Shown one piece after another: positions 1 through 11,622 of a DNA stretch of 64,000 nt (positions within the stretch are counted from its first letter, which is position 1; each line of letters starts with the position of its first letter). Location of the stretch: assembly GCA_018524725.1 (NCBI GenBank), contig JAEUWP010000137.1, positions 124,001 to 188,000 on the forward strand, in the 5' to 3' direction. The position numbers and the translations under genes were made by a program. The notes beneath the pieces are model-generated. The model did not search any database and was not told the origin of the DNA. It worked only from the letters and a program-made list of their open reading frames with translations. The stretch is from Podaxis mareebaensis. Its lineage: Eukaryota > Basidiomycota > Agaricomycetes > Agaricales > Agaricaceae.

Positions 1-478
1 TTGTTTGCCCAGTCTAGAGGAAGATTCAAGACCGATTGAACTTCGAATCTCATGTTTGACGGAAGAGTCGATGGCTCCGGGAAAAGAGAAGGTTCGATAT
101 CGGTGCCAACGTACTGAGGGTTTGTGGGTGTCTGCTGGGCTAGGTCCTGAAGCCAGATACCTTGAAAATGATCTGAGCATATCGTTCGATCAAGCAGACG
201 GGAAGTTTACCTGTGCCAGTACCAGTCTCAAGAACCCAATCCTCGTCTTTGAGATTCACTGGCGCATGGAGAACCTTGTGGTCATACGTACGCAGAAGGA
301 GTTTGTGCTGCAGAGTCAATCTTGGGTTTATGATAAGCACTTGGGAGGCAGATACTTCAACGGAGAGTTACCTCCACCGCTCTTCATCATCGTGAGGAAG
401 ATGATACGCAGTCCCTTTGGCCTTGGTGTAGTTTCGCCGTTCTGCGTGTTTGATTCCGAGCATGGGAGGGAACAGTGA
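1..478 (+). CDS. 3' exon of an unidentified gene (5' end outside window)
   Basis: The frame is open from the window edge to a TGA at 476-478 and gives about 158 residues. Codon use and amino-acid composition look coding: mixed polar and hydrophobic, including the stretch HWRMENLVVIRTQKEFVL and a proline pair before LFIIVRK. I do not recognise a domain. No start can be chosen, because the frame is open to the left and an intron acceptor (cag at 9-11) is possible near the edge. The following 450 bases to the NIP7 stop show no further convincing exon, so this is taken as the terminal exon of a plus-strand gene. No function is proposed. Confidence 0.45.
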   Translation, partial: CLPSLEEDSRPIELRISCLTEESMAPGKEKVRYRCQRTEGLWVSAGLGPEARYLENDLSISFDQADGKFTCASTSLKNPILVFEIHWRMENLVVIRTQKEFVLQSQSWVYDKHLGGRYFNGELPPPLFIIVRKMIRSPFGLGVVSPFCVFDSEHGREQ

Positions 479-927
479 CGTTCAAACCGTTTGTACCTGT
501 CTTATAAATCCAACGGGGAGTTGATCTTTCAATGATAAAATTGTATTTGCAGTGCAGGGAAGTAAAGAACACGGAAGATCGTGAGATATGATCCCCATGA
601 CCTCGGAAATCGGAAAACAAGGCAAAGATAGCCGGGAGTGCACAAGTTACAATTGGGGAAACGTACGACAGCGGGAATATCAATACAGCGAGGCACCTAA
701 TACAAGACCTACAATGATAGATGTGAGTGCATATGACCCAAGGCTTCGGTGTACTTTTGTGTTACCTGTCTCCCCTTGCCGATTTTAACGAAGAAGAGCG
801 GTGATATGGAAGAACAATGATGACGGATGGCCTCACGACGAATTCTAGGCATCGAACACCAGTCCTCTCAAGAGGGATATCGGATCTAACTTGAAGCGAA
901 ATGGGGAATGCTCTGGAATGTTTTGTC
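479..927. other. intergenic stretch between unknown gene and NIP7
   Basis: Convergent 3' flanks of the left-edge gene (+) and NIP7 (-). Short open frames occur on both strands but none resembles a protein family, and none joins NIP7 or the left-edge gene through plausible splice sites. Nothing else is seen. Confidence 0.5.
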
Positions 928-1754
928 TCAGAAAAGCGTGTCCTTGACATCATATATGAGCATGATAAATTTTGCACTGCATGAAAATGTACTCACTTCA
1001 TCTCGCAAGTACTCTCCCACATCGCTGATATAGCCCGGCTCAGTGCCATGAAGGACTTCTGAAGATGAGGAACTCACGCTTGATGGAATGCAATAATTGC
1101 GGTGGGGTCCAGTTTCCTTGTATCAACCGTCGACCGAGCGGTAACACCAAAACCCTAACCGCAAATTCAGCAAAAATCATTGTGCAACTATACCGGACAT
1201 ACCAATGGGATATCATTCATGCTATATATCACCACACCCTGGTGTTCAGGCGTGTCCTCTGTTATCCGTCCCAAGTGTGCTTTGAGGACATGATTTCCGT
1301 AAAGGAACGGCATTTCACCATTTGGTTTTATCCAAATCTACAAGTCCAGCAAATATGGTCAGCCTGGTAAACGCACCCCACACCATAGTTCGCGTTTATT
1401 GGACGGACCTTGTATTTCGCATACTGTGCGAGATAATCCAGCGCAGTGATATGCAACTTGAATTTCCCGCTCTTGCTAAACTTTCCGAAACATGTTCCAA
1501 GACTAACAAGGTTCGGCCTTGCAACTGAGATAGCTAATCGCATGGATGATTCGGAGACATAGTAGACTCGATCTTTGTGTAGTCGGAAACAGTGCGGTTC
1601 GTCCGGCCTGTCTATGAGATGGACGAGATTTTTGCCCTGCAGGAGATAATAAGTAGTTAAGAGTTGTGGCCAGAATGGAAGGAAAAGCACTGACGATGTA
1701 GTTGGCCAGTTTTGTGAATACTGCTTTTGACTCGTCCTCGGTTAACGGCCGCAT
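928..1754 (-). CDS. NIP7: 60S ribosome biogenesis protein NIP7
   Basis: Nucleolar factor for 27S pre-rRNA processing and 60S assembly, with a C-terminal PUA RNA-binding domain. Six exons read in phase on the minus strand: 1754-1695, 1636-1409, 1337-1203, 1154-1078, 1024-997 and 942-928, giving 180 residues, the usual length of the family. The N-terminus [20 protein letters not shown], the block [60 protein letters not shown] and the C-terminus ending RDEDTLF all match NIP7 closely. The last exon carries only five codons. It is divergent from NRDE2, with 204 bp between the two starts. Start at 1754 is fixed by the conserved MRPLT. Confidence 0.97.
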
Positions 1755-1958
1755 GTTGTTTTGAACGCTGCTGAAGCTTCTAAAGGGTTGCGTTTGTACG
1801 CAATGGTGGCCTCGAAAAAAGTTGTGAAAGCGCTATATTACGTAATTAACTGTTAAGTGATATGCCTTGAGCGCTCAGCGCGCGTGCCTGGTTCAAGACG
1901 TCAGTCCAATTGTGTTCATCTCTCCCATTTTTTCTTTCATCACCATTTTTCTTTTTCT
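1755..1958. promoter_or_regulatory. shared divergent promoter of NIP7 and NRDE2
   Basis: Only 204 bp separate the start codons of the two divergent genes, so both 5' UTRs and core promoters must lie here. A pyrimidine-rich stretch (about 1920-1955, mostly t and c) sits directly before the NRDE2 ATG, as is common at fungal transcription starts. No clear TATA box is seen. Confidence 0.5.
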
Positions 1959-4900
1959 ATGTCAGCCCCTTCGTTCTCATCTTTCCCGCCGTCGTTCTCC
2001 TCATTTCCTGACCTTGATCCTGGACCAAGCAGTAGACAATCGGATTCTGAGCCATCGCGAGAGAAGAAACGGAAACACGAGAAGTCGCCAAAGGATGTGG
2101 ACAAAGACAAGGAGAGGAAAAGGAGTAGGAACAGGAGTAGAAGTAAAAGTAGGGAGAGGGAGAGGAGGAAAGAACGTGATAGGTCGAAAGAACGAGACAG
2201 GAAGAAGGGGAGGGAGCGGGAGAAGAGTCGGGAACGGCATAAAGATAGGGGAGAAGTGAGGGAAAGGGATGGCGAACGAGAACGGGATAGGGAACGTAAA
2301 TCCAAGGAACACCGCGACCGCGAAGATAAGGGCAAGTCCAGACGTCACAAATCTCCATCCGCGGAGGAGCGCGAAAGGGGACACAACCTTGACGCGGACT
2401 TAAAAAAGCATGATGAATCCTACCGGCTCTATTTCACTGATACAAAGGGCGACCCGCTAACCCTGCAGTACGGCGGTCTATACGCAGGCGATGTGCCGAG
2501 GTATAATCTGTATCGTGGTATGTAACCACTACTGAATGTTCGTAACGTCTAATGATGGTAAAGGTGGTAGACAAATTCTTGGACTCTCTAATGCCTGGAC
2601 TGTATTTCGAAGGTCGGGTAAAGGGATAGAAGTCGGGATGAAAGGCACACACAAGGTTAGTTCAAGCACTCCTTGGTATCAGCAGTATGTCGCTGAGAAT
2701 TCATCCAGCTCGTAGGCCTTTCGAATTCAAGCGCCCGCTCACTCCTCGCCCTTCCACCAACAAAGAAACTCCTCCCTTCGGCCACACCTTCTTCCAAGTA
2801 TGAAGAAATTGATGGGGTCATACGATTACCCTCCCGACGCCGTCATAAAGATCCAGAGGATTCTTATCGCGCAATAACAACCTCTCGAGATGCGGACTCG
2901 GACTCGTTCTCATCTGCAAGTTCTGCCGCTGAAGATGATTCTGACGACGAAAATTCCGATGGCTCGCCCGCACTTACTTCGCACCAACTTACAATCAAGA
3001 ACCTCGAACAAGAATTAGCGGAAAACCCAGCCGCAGCGAGCAAATGGCTCTCGCTGCTTAATCACACATTATCTACCATCCCAATCACATCTCGCAACGC
3101 AACCAAAGCCCGGTCGGAAATCACGGTATCCATCCTCTCCCGTGCATTATCCGCGGACCCTCAGAGCGCATCGTCCAAATTGCTCAGATTGAGGTATATG
3201 AAAGCCGGAGAAGAGATTTGGCAAGAAGCTAAACTCAGGGCTGAGTGGGAAGAAGCGCTCAAAGTTGGTGGAACAGAAATCTGGATGGAGTGGCTAGAGT
3301 GGCGGATACGCAGTTGTACGAAGGGGATGGACGGACTTGTGGAGGATGTATCGCGGGTCTATGCAGCTGTAGAGGACATCGATGGCGTGACTGGAGAATT
3401 GACAAGGCTGAGGGTGTTCTGGAGGATGGCTGTTGTCTATAAAAATGCAGGTTAGTGGTTGATTTTGTGTTTCGTGGTTGGCTTATTGAGTGGTATGTGG
3501 GCAGGATTTACGGAAAAGGCAATGGCCATGTTCCAGGCTCAGGCTGAATTGTAAGAGGTGACTATTGTGCACGTTGGTTGGTCGCTAACAAATTATAGAA
3601 TATTTAAGGTTCCTCAAAATCTCGTAGATGCACCTCTTGAAACCCGCCTCGCAGAACTAGAAGAATTCTGGGACTCTGAAGCTCCAAGAATCGGTGAGGA
3701 AGGCGCATACGGATGGAACAAATGGTACACCTCGAGCAAACCTAACGCCACTCCGCTAAGTGCCACGTTGACCAGAGGAGATACGAAACGAGTCATACAA
3801 CTCGATCCCTACAGGCAATGGGCATTCTGCGAGGCTCAACAGGACCAATTATCACTTTTCCCAGCGAAATCTTTTGACGACGAGACCGAAGCGGACCCTT
3901 ATTCGACTGTTCTGTTTTCTGATATTCGTGCGTTTTTGTTTGAGGCCAAACATCCCAACACACGGTCTGCTCTGCGGTTGGCATGGTTGTCATTCTTAGG
4001 TCTCCACGTTCCTGGTTTTGCGACCTCACTTTCGATGGACCACGACTTGAACTGGGATGACCGATGGAATACGGGATACCTTACAAACCAACCACACCTC
4101 GACGTCATCTTCCCAACCGAGTCGAATCAAAAAGCACTCACAACAGAATCTGCTGCTGGGGTGCTAGTTGGCCGTGAAAAGGAACACGCAAACAGCTTCG
4201 CAATTCCCGTAAAAGAATGGGGGAAGGGTGTTGTGGGTTGCTTGGACGCCGCGGTTAGTAGGTCTAAGGAACTGAGGACTTGGTGGAACCAGGAGGATGT
4301 GGCTGGGGTGGATGTGTCGATTGTGAGGAGATTGTTTGCACAAATGAGGATGGGGAATAGAGATGTGGGGTGGGACGAGTTGGCACTTGCGTTCGAGTCT
4401 GCCGTGAATTTGAAAAAGTGAGTACTGTTGCTTTCTGCGACCTTGTTGACTCATAGTCTCGGATAGTTCTCTTAAATTGTCCAAATCCATGGTCTCAACG
4501 GCCCAGGATTCATTGCTTCATTGGGCAGCGCATGCTCGATTGGAGAGAACGCGCGGACGATTGGATGATGCCAGAAAGGTGTATCAAACTGTTCTTATTG
4601 CTTCAAAACCGACGCGTACTGCCGCTGGATTTCCTATCTTATGGTGGGACTGGGCAGAGCTGGAATGGATGAACGGGAACGATGAACAAGCTATTAACAT
4701 CATTCTGCGATCCGTCGGCCTGGAGAACACAAGATCGGGGGTTGTGGTATTGAGAGCGAAGAGAGGGTTAGAGGATACGGCTGAGGCGTTGGCACTGTCC
4801 TTCCACGACGAGACGAAGATGAAGGAGCGGGAGGCATGGATCAAACTACGGGCGTTGCTAGAGATCCTTACCGGAAAAGACGTGGACTCTATGCTTCGGA

Positions 4901-5762
4901 TTTTCGACGGGTACCTTCATCCGAAGGACCCTCTGGATGTGGCCCACCACGAGAGCATACTCACGGCAAGCCTGATCATGCTTTACCGTTATGGATTTGT
5001 CCTTAAAAATCCGATGTCACCGACGGTCCTCCGGGAGCGAGCGTCGGAGGCCTTGGAAGCGTATCCTAGCAACTCGATTATTTTGGGTATTTTTTTGGAA
5101 GGAGAAAAAGGCCAGGGGGTTTGGGGGAGAGTGCGTGGAATGCTGGGTGGTGCTGATACGACTGCGGGTAAGGTGAAGAATGTAGCTCGGAGGGTGGAAG
5201 AGGTATGGATTTCAGGATGGGAGAAAGGCCGTTGGCGAAGTGAGATCGAGCGTACCAGAAGTGGATTAGCTGGTGCCGTAGAGAGTGAGAGGTGGGTTGT
5301 TTTTTTCGAAAATTTCAGCTCGCGTGGAGCTGATCAGACGGTCGCTAGGAATAGAGCAAGTCCAGTGATCTGGAGGATCTACCTCGAATTTGAAATACGG
5401 ACGGGGGAATTACAGAAGGCCAAGAAAATTCTGTATCGTGCTATTGGTGAATGCCCGTTGTACAAAGGTATGCTATTCAACCGCATGACAAATACATGGG
5501 GCCAACGATCGGATTGCAAACAGATTTGTATTTGTTGGCATTCGGAGTGTTGAGAAGTGTGTTTTCTGCTCATGAGCTCAATGCACTCGGAGATCTGATG
5601 GCAGAGCGGGGCCTAAGACTACGAAAGGGGCTGGACGAAGTGCTGGAGGGGTCAGACATGGAGGGGGTACGGGAGCGAGAGGGAGATTTGGAAGGAGAAG
5701 AGAGTGAACTAAGTGAAATAGAGTACCGAGCGCAGGAGCTGAGACGATTAATGCCGTACTAG
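1959..5762 (+). CDS. NRDE2: NRDE2 family protein (nuclear RNA-silencing/exosome co-factor)
   Basis: NRDE-2 homologues act in the nucleus with the MTR4 helicase/exosome system and in nuclear RNAi. Seven exons: 1959-2517, 2564-2655, 2709-3450, 3505-3550, 3599-4417, 4467-5467 and 5524-5762, phase-consistent, giving 1165 residues, typical of the family. Residues about 30-150 are an Arg/Glu/Asp/Ser-rich low-complexity tract (RSKSRERERRKERDRSKERD). Then comes the family block YFTDTKGDPLTLQYGGLYAGD...VPRYNLYRGG, and after it the HAT/TPR-like helical repeats (NPAAASKWLSLLNHTL, IWMEWLEWR, WLSFLGLHVPG). Intron 2 must end at 2708 (cag) rather than at the nearer tag to keep frame. The upstream in-frame GTG at 1857 is not used, since 1959 is the first ATG of the frame. 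Confidence 0.93.
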
Positions 5763-6154
5763 CTAGTGGACAATGTATGCGACGCGACAATGGGCGTGAC
5801 ATGCATTGTGACAGAGTGACAGAGTGTTTACAACCACGAGGCATGTGTTGTTAGACGCTTGCCCGCTTTTTCTTCCTTGCCTCGTCCTCGCCGACAGCGT
5901 CTTTCCGCTGCGCGAGGGGCTCATTGTCTTCCATTGTCTCCAAAAAACCCCGACTTTACTTCACTCTTTCCTTCTTCTCCTTTTCTCTTCTTATCTCCTC
6001 GATTCTTCAACATCTGCCTTCCAAATCGCATCGCCACCGTATCACCAGAGACACAACAACTCGACGTTCCCGCCGCTCGCTACTCCGTCCACCGCCTTTC
6101 TACTCGACCACCACCTCAACACAATCTCCAACTTCGTAATATCCATACCCCAAG

Positions 6155-8958
6155 ATGACAACTATCCCAGCTCCCAGCCTCGTGGTCTCTCGCGAGGAAT
6201 GGCCTGATGCAGACTTCGACCTTCCCGAGGGCGTCCCGATTACGTCTTCCGACAAGGACGACGACAATGAAGACTGGGACATCGAGATGAACCTGGGTCA
6301 GACTGGTGGTGCCAAGGCCCAGGCAGTCATCGCTGGTATCGCCGCTCGATCGGAGTCAGCCTCCTCCCTCTCTTCCAAGTCCCAATCATCATCCATGTTC
6401 ACTATCCGGCCTCCTATCCTTTCTTCGGACGAAGGTGAAGAAGACGACGAGGGTGTATCTACCATCAAAGCTACTGGCACCCTCAAGGCAACCATGAAGG
6501 CATCTCCGATAACTGCTACCATCGAAGAAGACTTCGAGGACGGCTTTGCTTTGCCCTCGGATCTAACTCAACTTTCCCTTGCCCCCCTGTCCCTCCACCA
6601 CCGCTCCTCGAAAAACTCATTGGAATGGGGTGACCGAGATCAGACTTCGTCTTCACAATCTTCCGATGCTTATTCGACGCTCGGGTTCGCTGACGCCTCC
6701 CCCTCTTCAAACTCCGCTTCGTCTGTATCGTTACCTGAAACAGAAACAGAGGAGGACGAAGAACAGGACGACCTTGAGGGCCTTGTCATCCCTGCCGCCA
6801 TTTTCGAGTCCGGCAATGGCGGCAGGCAACTCAACAAAATACTTGAGTTGAAGAAAAAGGCCTCCTACACGACACAACAGGTCAAAGTAGCTAGTCCTGA
6901 CCCCGAAGATGATTTTGAGGCGGGATTGGTGCTTGACGACGACGCGGATCTGAGCCCGAGTAGGCTATTGCAAAACACACAGAACCAGAAATCCCTCCGC
7001 CACTACAACCGCAGTAATAGTGCCCCTCTTCAACGCCCTTCGTCGACCTCACTACGACCGCCCTCAAGAATGCGAAGCGAAAGAGCTAAATCGCCATCAG
7101 GACCGCCACCGTCGTCTGTCCGTCAACTCCAAAAGCTCCGACTATCCCCATCACCACCACTGCACCCACCTCCTCGCGCTCAAACAAGTTTTGGTGCATT
7201 TCCAATTGCCTCCCCCTCCCTCGCCCCCTCGCCCTCCTCGACACTACTAGTACCTAAACCAGGCAGTTTGAGGGGTCAGAAGTCGCACTCTGGCTTGAAA
7301 CCACCTACTCCGCCATCCACGCGGAAACTTACTCGCAAGGCATCACTATCTTCGTTGATGGAAATGAGCCATGCTAATGCTCCAGAACCCGCTGCTGGGA
7401 CATCAAAGTCTCGCATCGCTCGATATGAAGTGCCCACGGCTGCTTCGCTTGCTAAGACTCACAAGAGTTCGACCACCAAGTTTACTGAGTACCCCGTTCC
7501 CCCAACTCGCCCCCACACACCTTCATCTAACACCGCTGCTCTTCGTCTGACAATGCCAACTCAAATGCGATCAAAATCGCGGCCTGCCCTTTCGCAGGTA
7601 TTCGCCGCTCCTTCGACATCGGGCACTCCATCCCCAATAGCCAGGGCCACTTCTCCCATACCACCGCCCCGACCTCCGTCAAGTTCCTCGCTTCGACCTT
7701 CAAGCTCTCGAATATTAAAGGTTCCTCCTCCTTCTAATCCCCTTCCTCCTTCGTCGCCTATAACACCGCCTGCACCGAAAATTCTCAAGCGTCCAAAACG
7801 ACAGAGAACCTATGGCGACGGGACGGAACTTGATGGCTTCGAGGACCTTCCAACGGATCGCGATAAAGAAAGCCGTTATCGTGTACAACCCAAAGGATAT
7901 GGCAACCGAATACCTGGAGCTTCTTATCCATCAAAAACCATTCCATCTTCATCTGCTGGACCTGACAACAAAGGCACAGTGCGGAAGAAGAAACGCGAGG
8001 GGTCGACTGGTAACGGTTGGTACCTTGCTTCTTAATAATGGCCTTGGCATGTGCTAATCGGACCTTGCTCCTTTTTTTAGATTCAGCGATTGTTGCTTTG
8101 GCACCAGCGACTAACACACTACGACGGACGAATACTCGCATTGACTTTTCGTCGAAAACCCCTGCAGCTGTTGAACCCCTTCCAAAGAAGAAAAAGAATG
8201 CCTCGCCATCGAACCAGACTAAAAGAAAGCCGACGCTGATACGGAATCTTGGCGGTGTTGGTGCACCAAAAGGTACGTCATGTATTGCGTTGGACAGGCG
8301 GATACCTGCTTATAGGTTTGCAGTCGTTGGCGATATGAAATGGAATCCCAACACTCTTCGATGGGAAGGCAATGACCAGGTTCTCAAAGATTTTGATGCC
8401 GCCGTCGCAACATCAACAAGACCTGCACTCATTACACATTTGACTGGTTCCTCAATTGGATCCCCAGTCGGTTCCTTTGCATCTGGCGCAAGAAGAGTGG
8501 GCAACATGATATTTGACCCCCAACGGATGTGTTGGATATCAGCGCTGCCTCCAGAAGAAGATGAGCCCGACGTTTTCGCCAACCTCGCAGATGACGAGAA
8601 CGAAGACGATGGGGACTCGAAAGGTGGAACAATACGCGCCAATATTCAACGAACGCCTTCCGAAGCAGGAAGCGCGAACACAACCACAACGTCGGACGGC
8701 CGATTGGAGCCTGCGAGCCCCGCAAGGAGTCTCTCTCGAGGAGGAATCTCCGATTCTGAGAGTGATAGGGGTTCGAGAGCTTCATTGGTCGTCTGTGATA
8801 TTGACGATGCCTTTGTGGAAGCTTGCAAAGCCGCGGAGGAACGACATCATCAGGAAATGAAGGGATGGCGGTCTGCGTTATCGAGACATGATGTGTTCTC
8901 GGAGCCTGATCGATCATACCTGTATGAAATCCGTGCGCTCGCAACGCGACGGTATTAA
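6155..8958 (+). CDS. byr4: Byr4/Bfa1-like subunit of the septation GAP
   Basis: In fission yeast Byr4 bridges the Cdc16 GAP to the Spg1 GTPase at the spindle pole body and restrains the septation initiation network. Three exons (6155-8009, 8081-8272, 8324-8958) give 893 residues. Seen: an acidic N-terminus beginning EEWPDADFDLPEG and DNEDWDIEMNLG, the repeat-like motifs EEDFEDGFALP and EDDFEAGLVLDDD, a LEGLVIP segment, a long Ser/Pro-rich middle, and a conserved C-terminus with TLIRNLGGVGAPK, VVGDMKWNPNTLRWEGND, RPALITHLTG and VGNMIFDPQRMCWIS. Those C-terminal blocks are the family signature. Intron 2 (8273-8323) has no stop and is a multiple of three, so a read-through looks open, but splicing restores APK-VVGDMKW. 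Assignment rests on motif memory, not alignment. Confidence 0.8.
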
Positions 8959-9622
8959 TATTCTGCAAGTCTCTCATATGCCTCTCAGCCTTATCACCTC
9001 TTTCTCTTTCCCTCTCTCTATCTCTCTTCTCAGTCACACACGTTCCTTTGATTTACTGTGTCATACCAGAATTCTGACACCTCCATATGATATTTATCTG
9101 ACATTTTATTGCCATCTGTCTCTCTCATTCCTCACAGCTTTTCAGAGCTACAGAGCTCTCAATTTTTTATCACCTCTAATCCTCTTCGACCTTACTTTCC
9201 ATGACACCTTGTTTTGTTTATTTAGCACTCCCCTCGTACCCCCACCCTCTTCTTTTTCTTTCCAGACTGTTTAATATTTTTGGCATTTGCCCTCGCCTTT
9301 TCGCTTTTAATAGTAATAGCGATTGTCACAAAGCCAGACTTAGCCGAAGTTGTAGGTTTCACTTTTACCCCCATGTATGCAATTTAGCCAAGGGACTTGT
9401 TACACTCAACTGATACATCTCATCTCACTGCACAGTACCCAGTGCTTCAACGGTTGAGCGTGCATTAAATAACATTTGTTAATAGGGTTTTGAACCGTTT
9501 ACCACTAGTCATCACAACAGCCGAATGATAACCTCTGACAACATGAAGTCGCGATAAGGGAAACATACATTCCCCGCATTCCCTTCGCAATTGCACCCTA
9601 TTTCTCAACTTCCATTCGGCCG
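8959..9622. other. pyrimidine-rich intergenic region
   Basis: 664 bp between BYR4 and UreD. From about 8990 to 9290 the plus strand is strongly C/T rich (runs of ctct, ttctcattcc), with several open frames that are only a by-product of this composition. It probably holds the BYR4 3' UTR and the UreD promoter. No gene is seen. Confidence 0.5.
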
Positions 9623-10698
9623 ATGGCCTCGCGAGATTCATTACCGTCTACCTCGCCGTCACCCGAGATTAAGAAGATCCCAGTTGGAGGTGGACGTATC
9701 ACACTAGCAGTACACGGCAAGAAAGCGGTATTCGAGGAGCTCTCGTCAGCCTACCCGTTAAAATTGTTGTCGCCGCAGGTTCATGAGCAAGGTGTTGCGA
9801 TTGTGTATGTGCTGTCGTATGGTGGTGGGCTGATTGCTGGAGATCGGGTAGAGTTGGATGTGAAGCTGAAAGAAGGGAGTAAGCTATTGGTTTTATCTCA
9901 GGTGGGTTCTTATGCTTGTATCGATTGTAAGACTGGACTGGTCGAGAATTGGATTATGATCTACTGTAGGGATCGACGAAGGTGTTCAAGACTAGACCTG
10001 GACAACGACTTGCATCGATTCGACCAAGCGGGGCAGATACCGGCTTTTCACCAGCGCCCTCAGATGATTCATTAACGACACAAAGGATACGCTATACATT
10101 ACTCTCTGGAAGTTCGCTCTTCCTTCTCCCGGACCCAGTCACCTGCTTCCGCTCTGCGTCGTATAACCAGATTCAGACGTTCAACGTCGCGCCAGACGCT
10201 TCGGTTGTGATACTCGATTGGTTGACTTCGGGACGAAAGACGCTAGAGGAGGAGTGGGTTTTCACGAGGTATTATTCAGAGAACGAGGTGGTTGTTGGAG
10301 GGAGGAGGTGGGCGAGGGATGTCATGTTCTTAGAAGGTAACGCGCCGGAGAGCCCTGGGAGGCTGGGACCGCTACCTAGAAGGACGTTAGGGGAAAGATT
10401 GGCGCCATATTCGTGTTATGCGATGGTCCTCCTCTATGGGCCACAGGTGCAGAGAATAATTGAGAAACTCAGAGGGCAATTTGAGGAGATCACGGTGTTT
10501 AAAAGGAGGACGCCGGAGGATCTGATATGGTCCTTCAGTCCCGTTACTCTTCCTGGTACGGAAGGATCGGAGAGAATAGGGGCTGTTGTGAGAGTGGCGG
10601 GGAAAGAGACAGAACTGGTTAAAAGGTGGTTGAAGGAGGGGCTAAAGGGGATAGAAGATGTGGTGGGTGTTGATGTTTACAGCAGGGCTTTTGCGTAG
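9623..10698 (+). CDS. ureD: urease accessory protein UreD
   Basis: UreD (UreH) binds apo-urease and recruits UreF-UreG for nickel insertion in the cytosol. Fungi need it for growth on urea. Two exons, 9623-9901 and 9970-10698, give 335 residues. Family signatures: GGGRITLAVHGKK near residue 20, YPLKLLSPQ, the VLSYGGGLIAGDRVELDV block (GG-x-GD core), LLVLSQ-GSTKVFK across the intron, LPDPVTCFRSASYNQIQTF, and LDWLTSGRKTLEEEW. The junction Q-GSTK is exactly where homologues read QGxTK, which supports the splice. Urease itself and other accessory genes are not in this window, so there is no local cluster. Confidence 0.93.
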
Positions 10699-10734
10699 TG
10701 CCCCCGGGATGCAAGTCTGAGTCCGAGTCGTGTA

Positions 10735-11178
10735 TTATTCGTTGCAACCGCGTTCTTGGCTTGCTCTCCGTTCTTCCTTCGCCCTTTGGCCCAGACTTAG
10801 TTTCTCTGCTTCTCGTGTGATGATCTGACAGGTGAATTCGATCTCTCTTGATGTTCTCCGTGCGGACTCCTTGTTCGTGGTAACACCCAGAGGCGTGATG
10901 GTGGCTGCGGTGGGTCCGTACGGAGAAGCAGTACTGTGACCTGTCCTATGTCAGATGTGCCATGTTGCAACAGCCTTTGTGGCTCCGAAGTTACAAGGCC
11001 AAACTCTGGGAGTTGTAAAAGCCATGAAACTGGCTCGTCGAAGTTGAGATTGATGAGGTGGGCGCCGGGAGGAATTTGCTTTTGTAAAGCGCTGATTGTT
11101 TTAAGCACATAGCTCTTTAGAATGTCACCATTCAGCTGAGTGGTATGGGTTTGGTCTGGGAAAATTGGAGCTTCTTTC
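10735..11178 (-). CDS. tentative multi-exon hypothetical gene
   Basis: Two blocks look coding on the minus strand. Exon 11178-10941 (5' limit uncertain) reads DQTHTTQLNGDILKSYVLK, KQIPPGAHLINLNFDEPVSW and LLQLPEFGLVTSEPQRLLQ. A good donor (gtcaca) and acceptor (aag at 10870-10872) then lead to exon 10869-10735, a highly charged 44-residue helix-like tail (REIEFTCQIITREAEKLSL) ending in TAA. An additional upstream exon may begin at about 11480 (MGDKAIASHRIRKW) but its splice phase is not settled. I do not recognise the family. Its stop lies 36 bp from the UreD stop, a convergent arrangement common here. Confidence 0.35.
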
Positions 11179-11622
11179 CTTAGCGCACATGGTCATATTT
11201 CCGATTGCGAAGCACTCCATATAATCAATTCAACGGATCCTGCCCGATCACAAACTGCTAAACAAATGTCATAGCTTATCGCAAGTGGCCCCGCGACACG
11301 TTTGCAAAGCCTAACAGCACATGTGCATAGGCACACCGCACAGTGCATGAATTCTGCTTCCTCGGTGTCTCTACGTACCTCCCAGACAACATATCGCCAG
11401 CGTTCATAAACCTTTAAACCCGACCCTGGATCCCTCATCCACTTACGTATCCGGTGACTTGCAATTGCCTTATCCCCCAACTTAAAGCCGTCCGCTAACT
11501 TGGACGTGGAAAGATCATATTACAAACCTAGGACGAGAATATACCTACACTCGCTGGTGGTTTTCCGATCCCTCTGTCCCTGTCTTTAACCACTTGGATC
11601 CTACTTTGGGCCGTGGCTTGCT

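Noticed and set aside
8273..8323. Read-through of the 51-bp segment as BYR4 coding sequence
   Set aside because: It is open and in frame but splits the conserved APK-VVGDMKW block; splicing restores it.
8432..9037. 201-codon minus-strand frame across the BYR4 end
   Set aside because: Antisense to conserved Byr4 C-terminal coding sequence and to a pyrimidine tract; no family features.
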